A stretch of 7,295 bases of DNA from Candidatus Pelagibacter sp. (GCA_017880265.1 JAFJTK010000090.1:1-7295); one strand, 5' to 3'. Positions 1-4,934 are shown, counted from the stretch's first letter. Made by a program: numbers and translations. The notes: generated by a model from the letters alone, not told the origin.

Positions 1-978
1 TTTGGTTGGAATGACAAGCATGGTACACGTTGGAAGATATGTTGGATCCCACTTGGTGGATATGTCAAATTTTTTGGGGATCGAAACGTTTTTTCTCAAG
101 CAGATCATGAAAAAATATTAAAACAATACAATGAAGAAGACCAAGAAAAGTTATTTGTCATAAAACCATTATATCAACGAGCTTTAATTGTATTTGGTGG
201 ACCCTTAGCTAACTTTTTATTAGCTATAGCAATATTCTTTTGTATTTATACCTTTGTTGGTAAAGATTTTACTCCTGCAGTTATCAATGAAGTTCAAAAA
301 GATAGTCCTGCAATGATTGGGGGGCTTAAAGATAATGATATTATTTTAGAAATTGATGGCAACAAAGTTGAAAGCATCATGGATGTTTCAAAATATATAA
401 CAACTTCAACAGGGGATGTTATTGATTTTAAAGTTGAGCGATTTGATCAAGAGTATTTGCTTAAAATTAAGCCAAACATTGTCTTAAGTGATGATAATTT
501 AGGGAATAAAGTTAATAAAAGAATGGTTGGCATTAAACTTGGAGCAGTAAATAATAAAATTAACCATGTAAAACTAGGACCTGCCCAAGCATTAATTCAA
601 TCCGTTAAAGAAGTGTACTTTGTAAGCACTTCTTCTCTTAAATATATAGGAACTATGTTAACAGGATCGGGCGATAGTTCGCAATTAGGTGGTCCCATTC
701 GAATTGCTAAAATAACAGGTCAAGTTGCTGAAATTGGTATTTTACCTTTTATTTCTATTATGGCTTATATTTCAATAAGCCTTGGTTTAATTAACTTATT
801 TCCAATACCAATGTTAGATGGTGGACACTTAATGTTTTATGCATTTGAAAAAGTTTTAGGTCGTCCTTTATCTCAAAAAACTCAAGAAGGTTTTTTTCGA
901 ATCGGTATGTTTTTGTTGCTATCTTTGATGTTTTTTACAACATTTAATGACCTAAAAGACCTTGGTTTATTCAAATAA
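1..978 (+). CDS. rseP: RIP zinc metalloprotease RseP (site-2 protease), 5' end cut by window
   Basis: The frame is open from base 1, giving 325 visible residues before TAA. RseP cuts transmembrane segments of anti-sigma factors and remnant signal peptides in the inner membrane. The N-terminal helix with the zinc-binding HExxH lies left of the window. Visible in order are the juxtamembrane segment IPLGGYVKFFGD (residues 16-27), a membrane segment with GGPLANF (about 67-73), one PDZ domain (about 93-165, with GLKDNDIILEIDG), GGPIRIA, and the C-terminal NLFPIPMLDGGHL segment. The LDG of that segment (residues 272-274) supplies the third metal ligand, D273. A final hydrophobic helix ends near FNDLKDLGLFK. 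A single PDZ fits the short alphaproteobacterial form rather than the two-PDZ E. coli form. An ATG at 313 lies inside the PDZ domain and is not the real start. Downstream is hup, not the usual bamA. Family assignment is firm. Confidence 0.95.
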   Translation, partial: FGWNDKHGTRWKICWIPLGGYVKFFGDRNVFSQADHEKILKQYNEEDQEKLFVIKPLYQRALIVFGGPLANFLLAIAIFFCIYTFVGKDFTPAVINEVQKDSPAMIGGLKDNDIILEIDGNKVESIMDVSKYITTSTGDVIDFKVERFDQEYLLKIKPNIVLSDDNLGNKVNKRMVGIKLGAVNNKINHVKLGPAQALIQSVKEVYFVSTSSLKYIGTMLTGSGDSSQLGGPIRIAKITGQVAEIGILPFISIMAYISISLGLINLFPIPMLDGGHLMFYAFEKVLGRPLSQKTQEGFFRIGMFLLLSLMFFTTFNDLKDLGLFK

Positions 979-1001
979 ATTTATTTTATAAAACGTTAAA
1001 A

Positions 1002-1026
1002 AGATAAGTAAAATCAATACTTATTT
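1002..1026 (+). terminator. Weak AT-rich hairpin after rseP
   Basis: ATAAGTA (1004-1010) and TACTTAT (1018-1024) form a 7-bp stem around a 7-nt loop. It extends to 9 bp with a G-U and an A-T pair at the base. It lies 24 nt after the rseP stop. The stem is almost all A-T and no clean U-run follows, so it may be a weak terminator, an mRNA end stabiliser or chance in AT-rich DNA. Confidence 0.25.
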
Positions 1027-1068
1027 AAGTTACAACTACATATTGTATATAAAAAAAAATAAGACACT

Positions 1069-1110
1069 AAAAAAAAGCTTGATTTTACGCCGTTTATGAC
1101 AAGTATAGAT
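1069..1110 (+). promoter_or_regulatory. Probable hup promoter with upstream A-tract
   Basis: A -35-like TTGATT (1079-1084) and a -10-like TATAGA (1104-1109) are separated by 19 nt, slightly long. An 8-nt A-tract (1069-1076) lies directly upstream of the -35, and a 9-nt A-tract is at 1051-1059, resembling an UP element. The predicted transcript start near 1116 leaves a leader of about 20 nt with GGAG at 1127-1130, 5 nt before the ATG. A strong promoter would suit an abundant nucleoid protein. Assigned by eye only. Confidence 0.35.
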
Positions 1111-1135
1111 TTTAACCAACACAACCGGAGCTAAA

Positions 1136-1411
1136 ATGAACAAAAAACAACTAGTAGCATCACTTTCAGGCTCATTAAATTTGAGTAAAGCTGATGCTGA
1201 AAGAACATTTGATACAATTACCAACACTATTTTAGATGCACTAAAAGGTGACGATACAGTAAAAATTGCTGGATTTGGTACATATAAAGTAGCAAAAAGA
1301 AAAGCTAGAGTGGGAAGAAATCCTCGAACAGGTGAACAGATCCAAATCGCTGCTTCTCAAAAGGTAAAATTCTTACCAGCTAAAGCTTTAAAAGAAGTAT
1401 TCAATAAATAA
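1136..1411 (+). CDS. hup: DNA-binding protein HU
   Basis: A 91-residue histone-like protein of the HU/IHF family, full family length. It binds and bends DNA without strong sequence preference, as a dimer in the nucleoid. The N-terminal helical dimerisation part (residues 1-40, MNKKQLVASLSG...) is followed by the beta region with the signature GFGTYKVAKRKARVGRNP (46-63). The DNA-inserting arm carries RNPRTGE (61-67) with the intercalating proline at P63, and the chain ends in KVKFLPAKALKEVFNK. The arm sequence and the lack of IHF-specific features favour HU over IhfA/IhfB. The start is supported by GGAG 5 nt upstream. The gene appears monocistronic, with its own promoter region and a stem-loop 11 nt after the stop. 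Confidence 0.95.
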   Translation: MNKKQLVASLSGSLNLSKADAERTFDTITNTILDALKGDDTVKIAGFGTYKVAKRKARVGRNPRTGEQIQIAASQKVKFLPAKALKEVFNK

Positions 1412-1422
1412 TCATTTTTTTT

Positions 1423-1460
1423 AACAGCCCTAACGTTTTCAAAACACGTTCAGGGCTGTT
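1423..1460 (+). terminator. GC-rich stem-loop after hup, U-tail missing
   Basis: AACAGCCCT (1423-1431) pairs perfectly with AGGGCTGTT (1452-1460). After one bulged C (1451) a further 4 bp forms between AACG (1432-1435) and CGTT (1447-1450), closing an 11-nt loop. Its position after hup suggests a terminator. However, the 3' flank is ACTATATGCA rather than a U-run, while a T-run (1415-1422) lies before the stem. It would work better as a terminator for minus-strand transcription, or as an RNA-stabilising hairpin. Confidence 0.5.
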
Positions 1461-1464
1461 ACTA

Positions 1465-1500
1465 TATGCAAAAACTGCATACCAATTTTTCCTAATCAGC
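1465..1500 (+). promoter_or_regulatory. Conserved amt upstream control block, copy 1
   Basis: The block contains a 6-bp inverted repeat, TATGCA-AAAAC-TGCATA (1465-1481), and the 9-mer CTAATCAGC (1492-1500), which ends 54 nt before the amt1 ATG. An ungapped alignment to the region upstream of amt2 (2986-3021, also ending 54 nt before its ATG) shows 23 of 36 identical positions, including the whole 9-mer and the ATG-N9-CAT half-sites. It lies just upstream of a plausible -35, where an activator would bind. A candidate regulator is NtrX, known in SAR11, but that is inference. The dyad followed by ATTTTT could alternatively be part of hup termination. Confidence 0.5.
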
Positions 1501-1501
1501 G

Positions 1502-1530
1502 TTAGTTTTTAAAATTAATAAAATTATAAG
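1502..1530 (+). promoter_or_regulatory. Candidate amt1 promoter
   Basis: A weak -35-like TTAGTT (1502-1507) and a -10-like TATAAG (1525-1530) are 17 nt apart. The -10 region aligns with TAATAAAAG upstream of amt2 at the same distance from the start codon. The poor -35 fits an activator-dependent promoter, with the conserved box 1492-1500 directly upstream. The predicted transcript start near 1537 gives a leader of roughly 17 nt. Confidence 0.35.
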
Positions 1531-1543
1531 TCTTCACTTTAAC

Positions 1544-1550
1544 AGGAGGT
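1544..1550 (+). promoter_or_regulatory. Strong Shine-Dalgarno of amt1
   Basis: AGGAGGT is the best ribosome-binding site in the window, 4 nt before the amt1 ATG. Most neighbouring genes have weak or no recognisable sites, so amt1 appears set up for high translation. It fixes the start at 1554 rather than a later ATG. Confidence 0.85.
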
Positions 1551-1553
1551 CTT

Positions 1554-2855
1554 ATGACTAAATTAATAAAGAGAATAACTGCACCAGTTCTTAGTTTAGT
1601 GTTTTTACTAAACATGAGTAGTGCGGGTATGGCAGAGACAACTGTGTCTGCCGAAGTGGGGTTTATTTTTAATACTCTATTATTTTTAATTTGTGGTTTC
1701 CTTGTCATGTTCATGGCAGCAGGTTTTGCAATGCTAGAATCTGGTATGGTAACTTCAAAAAGTGTTTCAGTAATTTGTGCAAAGAATATTGGTCTTTATG
1801 CAATTGCTGGAATTATGTTTTGGCTAGTTGGTTACAACTTAGCTTATGGTATTCCAGAAGGTGGATATATTGGATCATTCACACCATGGTCAGATGCAAG
1901 TGCAATTGATACTGGTTATGCGGATGGTTCTGATTGGTTTTTCCAAATGGTATTCTGTGCAACAACAGTTTCAATTTGCTCAGGTGCTATGGCAGAAAGA
2001 ATCAAGTTATGGCCATTCTTCTTATTTGCAGCTATTTTAGCTGGAGTAATTTATCCAATCGTAATGGGTTGGCAGTGGGGTGGAGGCTGGTTAGCTGAAA
2101 TCGGTTTCTCTGACTTTGCTGGTTCAACTTTAGTACACTCAACAGGTGGTGCTGCTGCTTTAGCAGGTATCATTTTGTTAGGTGCTAGATCTGGAAGATT
2201 TGACAGTAAAGGTCAACCAAAAGCGTTACAACCTTTTGCAGCTTCTTCAATTCCATTAGTAACAATAGGTGTATTTATCCTATGGTTAGGTTGGTTTGGA
2301 TTTAATGGTGGATCTCAATTAGCATTAGGAACTTTTGATGATGCAGTTGCGATCTCAACTATCTTTATCAATACAAATCTTGCAGCTTGTGGTGGTGTAT
2401 TAGCAGCAGGTGTAATTACAAGATTAATGTATGGTAAAACAGATGTAATTCAAATGTTAAACGGAGCAATTGGTGGTCTTGTGGCTATCACTGCAGAACC
2501 TTTAGCACCATCACCATTTGCAGCAATCTTAATTGGTGCTGTTGGTGGATTGATCGTAGTGTTTGGAACTAAATTATTATTTAATTTCAAACTGGACGAT
2601 GTAGTAGGTGCAATCCCAGCTCACTTATTTGCTGGAATTTGGGGTACACTTGCAGTTCCACTAACTAATGCTGATGCAAGTTTTAGTGCTCAGTTAATTG
2701 GTGTACTTGCGGTTAACATTTTTGTGTTTGCTGTGTCTTACATTGTATGGTCAGTGATGAAAGCAATCTTTGGTATCAGATTAAGTAAAGAAGCTGAAAC
2801 TAAAGGTACTGATGTTACTGAAACAGGTGTAATTGCTTACGCAATAAGAGACTAA
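1554..2855 (+). CDS. amt: Ammonium channel Amt, copy 1
   Basis: A 433-residue Amt/MEP/Rh-family trimeric channel that takes up ammonium across the inner membrane. A cleavable signal peptide is likely (residues 1-27, ending SSAGMA before ETTVSA), followed by about 11 membrane helices. Family marks include GFAMLESGMVTSKS (57-70), AERIKLWPF (147-155), QWGGGW (174-179), SDFAGSTLVH (186-195) and LGWFGFNGGS (245-254). The pore twin histidines are H195 and H357, with D187 for substrate recruitment. The outer gate has W175, F250 and S254, matching E. coli W148, F215 and S219. The cytoplasmic tail GTDVTETGVIAYAIRD keeps the usual Amt C-terminal motif, which in relatives contacts GlnK, yet no glnK lies nearby. 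It has its own upstream box, strong Shine-Dalgarno and terminator, so it is probably transcribed separately from amt2. The symbol amtB would also be defensible. Confidence 0.96.
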   Translation: MTKLIKRITAPVLSLVFLLNMSSAGMAETTVSAEVGFIFNTLLFLICGFLVMFMAAGFAMLESGMVTSKSVSVICAKNIGLYAIAGIMFWLVGYNLAYGIPEGGYIGSFTPWSDASAIDTGYADGSDWFFQMVFCATTVSICSGAMAERIKLWPFFLFAAILAGVIYPIVMGWQWGGGWLAEIGFSDFAGSTLVHSTGGAAALAGIILLGARSGRFDSKGQPKALQPFAASSIPLVTIGVFILWLGWFGFNGGSQLALGTFDDAVAISTIFINTNLAACGGVLAAGVITRLMYGKTDVIQMLNGAIGGLVAITAEPLAPSPFAAILIGAVGGLIVVFGTKLLFNFKLDDVVGAIPAHLFAGIWGTLAVPLTNADASFSAQLIGVLAVNIFVFAVSYIVWSVMKAIFGIRLSKEAETKGTDVTETGVIAYAIRD

Positions 2856-2866
2856 TTGCATGCAAT
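2855..2866. repeat. 12-bp perfect palindrome at the amt1 stop
   Basis: ATTGCATGCAAT is a perfect 12-bp palindrome starting on the last base of the amt1 stop codon. It resembles the TGCA half-sites of the dyad upstream of amt1 (1465-1481). With no loop it is more plausible as a protein-binding site than as an RNA hairpin. It is absent after amt2. Confidence 0.5.
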
Positions 2867-2867
2867 A

Positions 2868-2914
2868 AAGAGGCTCTTCGATCTCCATGTCGTTATCTCA
2901 TTGGAGAGCCTCTT
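2868..2914 (+). ncRNA. Hairpin in the amt1 3' UTR, absent from amt2
   Basis: AAGAGGCTCT (2868-2877) pairs perfectly over 10 bp with AGAGCCTCTT (2905-2914). Inside, CCATG (2885-2889) can pair with CATTGG (2899-2904) around a bulged T, and TCTCCA with TGGAGA offers a competing pairing that uses part of the outer stem. No U-run follows, so it is not a simple terminator. The loop segment 2891-2899 is complementary to the amt2 start region (3069-3077). It is an RNA structural element in the 3' UTR. A separate small RNA is possible but not shown. Confidence 0.5.
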
Positions 2915-2924
2915 AAAAACAGAA

Positions 2925-2947
2925 TAACTATCTCTCTCTTATAGTTA
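2925..2947 (+). ncRNA. Stem-loop with pyrimidine loop in amt1 3' UTR
   Basis: TAACTAT (2925-2931) and ATAGTTA (2941-2947) form a 7-bp stem presenting the loop CTCTCTCTT. The pyrimidine run corresponds to UAUCUCUC in the amt2 3' UTR (4374-4380). TATCTCTC (2929-2936) is exactly complementary to GAGAGATA (3067-3074) in the amt2 ribosome-binding site. The terminator follows 4 nt later. Confidence 0.5.
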
Positions 2948-2951
2948 GAAA

Positions 2952-2980
2952 AAAGGCCCCTTTTTGGGGCCTTTATATTT
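2952..2980 (+). terminator. Rho-independent terminator of amt1
   Basis: AAAGGCCCC (2952-2960) pairs perfectly with GGGGCCTTT (2966-2974) around a TTTTT loop, followed by ATATTT. The stem is GC-rich with a short U-rich tail. It ends the amt1 unit before the amt2 control block, so the two genes are not a simple operon. Confidence 0.9.
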
Positions 2981-2985
2981 ATACA

Positions 2986-3021
2986 CATGTTGTATCGTCA
3001 TAACTCTTTTGACTAATCAGC
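2986..3021 (+). promoter_or_regulatory. Conserved amt upstream control block, copy 2
   Basis: This is the counterpart of 1465-1500 at the identical distance from the start codon. It keeps the ATG-N9-CAT half-sites (2987-2989 and 2999-3001), CATA, the T-run 3007-3010 and the exact 9-mer CTAATCAGC (3013-3021). The inner bases of the dyad have diverged, so only the outer half-sites are symmetrical. Downstream, TAATAAAAG (3043-3051) is the candidate -10 region. Preservation while the surrounding bases drifted suggests one regulator acts on both genes. Confidence 0.5.
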
Positions 3022-3063
3022 AATTCTTAAACAGCTAAACTCTAATAAAAGAACCTTCATAAC

Positions 3064-3070
3064 AAGGAGA
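3064..3070 (+). promoter_or_regulatory. Shine-Dalgarno of amt2, with complementary elements downstream
   Basis: AAGGAGA, with GGAG at 3066-3069 and 5 nt to the ATG. It aligns with the amt1 site (ACAGGAGG against ACAAGGAGA). The stretch GAGAGATAAT (3067-3076), covering the Shine-Dalgarno and the first two bases of the start codon, is exactly complementary to 4371-4380 in the 3' UTR of the same gene. Confidence 0.8.
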
Positions 3071-3074
3071 GATA

Positions 3075-4367
3075 ATGATTAATTTAATTAAAAAAATTTC
3101 ATTAAGTATTGTAATTCTATTTAGCATTACAGGCTTAGCCTCAGCAGAAACTACTATTTCAGCTGAAGGACAATATATATTTAACACACTTGGTTTTTAT
3201 TTAGGTGGCGTATTAGTTGCATTCATGGCTGCAGGATTTTGTATGCTTGAGTGTGGTTTGGTAACAACTAAAAGTGTATCAACGATTGCTGCAAAGAATA
3301 TTGGTAAATTTGCTATTGCATCAATTGTATTTTTTCTATGTGGTTATAATCTTGCTTATGGAATACCTGAAGGTGGATATATAGGAACATTCGCAATATG
3401 GAGTGATGCTTCAGAAATAGGAACTGGTTATTCAGATTATTCAGATTGGTTCTATCAAGCGATGTTTGTTTGTGCGACGGTATCGATAGTTTCAGGAGCA
3501 GTTGCAGAAAGAATTAAAATTTGGCCATTCTTTATTTTCTCAGCGATAATGGCTGCATTTATTTATCCAATCTCTATGGGTTGGCAGTGGGGTGGTGGCT
3601 GGTTAGCTACTGCTGGTTTTTCTGATTTTGCAGGATCTACTTTAGTACATGCTTGTGGTGGTGCAGCAGCCTTAGCAGGTGTGATTGTGCTAGGTGCAAG
3701 AGCAGGTAGATTTGGAAAAAAAGGTGAAACAAAATCTTTAGTTCCATTTGCAGCTTCTAGTATTCCTTTAGTTACCCTTGGAACTTTTTTATTATGGTTT
3801 GGTTGGTTTGGCTTTAATGGTTTCAGTCAATTAGCAGTTGGAACTTTTGATGATGTTACAGCAATTAGTAAAATTGCCGTCAACACTCATTTAGCAGGTG
3901 CAGCTGGAACAGTAACTGCTGCATTAGTTACTAGATTAATTGGTGGTAAAACGGATATCATCATGATGTTAAATGGTGCTTTAGCTGGTCTTGTTGCAAT
4001 CACTGCTGAACCTTTAAACCCAAGTCCAATTCTTGCAATGGTCATTGGTTCTATTGGAGCAATTATTATGTATTTTGGAACTAAGTTTTTAGAGTCTAAA
4101 CACATTGATGATGTAGTAGGAGCAATCCCAGTTCACATGTTTGCGGGTATTTTTGGAACATTAGTTGTGCCAATTTCAAATCCAGATACAACATTTGGAA
4201 CGCAGTTTACTGGTGTTCTTGCTGTATGTGTATTTAGTTTTGTACTTTCTTACATAGTTTTTAGAGCACTTAAAGAAACTATTGGTTTAAGAATTAGTGC
4301 TCAAGCTGAAAAACTTGGAACAGACGTTGCGGAAGTAGGTGTTAAAGCTTACGCAATTCGAGACTAA
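3075..4367 (+). CDS. amt: Ammonium channel Amt, copy 2
   Basis: A 430-residue paralogue of the upstream channel, aligning over its whole length with only a short length difference near the signal peptide. A signal peptide is likely at residues 1-24 (ends GLASA before ETTISA). The channel features are kept: twin histidines H192 and H354 with the same 162-residue spacing, recruitment residue D184, W172, F247 and S251, plus AERIKIWPF and the tail GTDVAEVGVKAYAIRD. Two changes lie near the outer gate: FNGFS where copy 1 has FNGGS, placing Phe next to the gate serine, and Y127 where copy 1 has F130. These could alter affinity or rate, but no function can be assigned from them. It has its own upstream block and terminator. 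Tandem duplicates may serve different ammonium concentrations, or one may be a sensor; the sequence does not decide. Confidence 0.96.
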   Translation: MINLIKKISLSIVILFSITGLASAETTISAEGQYIFNTLGFYLGGVLVAFMAAGFCMLECGLVTTKSVSTIAAKNIGKFAIASIVFFLCGYNLAYGIPEGGYIGTFAIWSDASEIGTGYSDYSDWFYQAMFVCATVSIVSGAVAERIKIWPFFIFSAIMAAFIYPISMGWQWGGGWLATAGFSDFAGSTLVHACGGAAALAGVIVLGARAGRFGKKGETKSLVPFAASSIPLVTLGTFLLWFGWFGFNGFSQLAVGTFDDVTAISKIAVNTHLAGAAGTVTAALVTRLIGGKTDIIMMLNGALAGLVAITAEPLNPSPILAMVIGSIGAIIMYFGTKFLESKHIDDVVGAIPVHMFAGIFGTLVVPISNPDTTFGTQFTGVLAVCVFSFVLSYIVFRALKETIGLRISAQAEKLGTDVAEVGVKAYAIRD

Positions 4368-4370
4368 AAA

Positions 4371-4381
4371 ATTATCTCTCT
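4371..4381 (+). promoter_or_regulatory. Anti-Shine-Dalgarno-like element in amt2 3' UTR
   Basis: ATTATCTCTC (4371-4380) is the exact reverse complement of GAGAGATAAT (3067-3076), the amt2 Shine-Dalgarno plus start. Position 4381 adds a U-G pair with 3066. It lies between the stop codon and the terminator, a typical place for the seed of a 3'-UTR-derived small RNA. A related element is in the amt1 3' UTR. Its function is inferred from complementarity alone. Confidence 0.4.
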
Positions 4382-4389
4382 ATAACGTT

Positions 4390-4427
4390 AAAGGTCCCTT
4401 AGAAATAAGGGGCCTTTTTATTTTTTT
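4390..4427 (+). terminator. Rho-independent terminator of amt2
   Basis: AAAGGTCCCTTA (4390-4401) pairs with TAAGGGGCCTTT (4406-4417) over 12 bp with one U-G pair, closed by a GAAA tetraloop, and is followed by TTATTTTTTT. This is the strongest terminator in the window. The U-tail overlaps the stop codon of the convergent bcp gene. Confidence 0.93.
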
Positions 4428-4888
4428 GAAAGATTTTTAAGGGTTTCTAATACTTCTTTGGCGTGGTCTTTAACTTTAACATTATCCCAAATTTTTATAA
4501 TTTTTCCTTTTTTATCTATTAAAAAAGTAGTTCTAAGGACGCCCATAAACTCTCGTCCCATAAACTTTTTTTTACCCCATACTTTATATTTTTTAAGCAC
4601 AGTTAGCTCTTCATCAGCTAATAAATCAAATTTTATCTTATATTTATCTCTAAATTTGTCGTGACTTTTTAAATTATCCTTAGAAATTCCATATACTTCA
4701 CACTCTAATTTTTTAAATTTAGAGAGTAATTTATTAAAATCATTAGTTTCGATCGTACATCCAGGAGTGTCATCTTTTGGATAAAAATAAATAACGACAT
4801 ATTTACCAATCGAATCTTTAAGCGAATAGTTATCTTTTGAAGTTGAAGGAAGTTTAAAATTTGGAGCTTTAGTATTATTTTTTAACAT
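4418..4888 (-). CDS. bcp: Bcp/PrxQ-type peroxiredoxin
   Basis: A 156-residue thioredoxin-fold peroxidase of the AhpC/TSA superfamily, normal length for Bcp, reducing hydrogen peroxide and organic hydroperoxides in the cytoplasm. The start MLKNNTKAPNFKLPS is typical. The active-site segment YFYPKDDTPGCTIE (residues 34-47) carries the peroxidatic cysteine C44 with T41 and P42. The E. coli-type resolving cysteine five residues later is absent (N49). The only other cysteine is C63, just before the VYGIS strand, so a 1-Cys-like mechanism or an external thiol partner is likely. RTTFLIDKKGKI (about 119-130) is the usual later strand region. It is divergent from the rhodanese gene and convergent with amt2, whose terminator tail overlaps its stop. 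Confidence 0.94.
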   Translation of the reverse strand: MLKNNTKAPNFKLPSTSKDNYSLKDSIGKYVVIYFYPKDDTPGCTIETNDFNKLLSKFKKLECEVYGISKDNLKSHDKFRDKYKIKFDLLADEELTVLKKYKVWGKKKFMGREFMGVLRTTFLIDKKGKIIKIWDNVKVKDHAKEVLETLKNLSKK

Positions 4889-4934
4889 AATTAGCTAGCA
4901 ATATAATGTTTTTGATATATTTTGAAATAGAATA
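4889..4934. promoter_or_regulatory. Shared divergent promoter region, bcp and rhodanese
   Basis: This 46-nt spacer contains a consensus plus-strand -10, TATAAT (4902-4907), placing the rhodanese transcript start near 4914. A minus-strand -10, TATATT (complement of 4900-4905), overlaps it, placing the bcp start about 5 nt before its ATG. The -35 elements are weak on both sides. GCTAGC (4894-4899) is a small palindrome beside the shared box. AT-richness makes chance -10 matches common. Confidence 0.4.

Noticed and set aside
1051..1076. Phased A-tract DNA bend upstream of hup
   Set aside because: The two A-tracts are about 17 nt apart centre to centre, out of phase with the helical repeat, so coordinated bending is not supported.
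1036..1227. Minus-strand open frame opposite the hup promoter and 5' end
   Set aside because: Its hydrophobic appearance comes from reading A-tracts as Phe and Lys; it is antisense to a certain gene and its control region.
1465..1481. NtrC or sigma-54 site upstream of amt1
   Set aside because: The TGCA...TGCA dyad loosely recalls an NtrC site, but no GG-N10-GC -24/-12 element is present downstream and copy 2 does not keep the inner bases.
1502..1714. Minus-strand open frame opposite the amt1 leader and 5' end
   Set aside because: It is antisense to the amt1 control region and signal peptide, with no promoter, ribosome site or family features.
1691..2040. Two plus-strand open frames inside amt1 (1691-1909 and 1846-2040)
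   Set aside because: They lie wholly inside a strongly conserved channel gene in other frames, have no ribosome-binding site and give no recognisable protein.
2856..3074. Small gene, tRNA or riboswitch between the amt genes
   Set aside because: No open frame with a ribosome site, no cloverleaf, and no known riboswitch core was recognised; the hairpins and terminator explain most of the region.
3887..4105. Minus-strand open frame inside amt2
   Set aside because: Shadow of the conserved Amt reading frame with no independent support.
4458..4664. Plus-strand open frame inside bcp
   Set aside because: Antisense to an intact peroxiredoxin; the serine- and leucine-rich translation is typical of a shadow frame.
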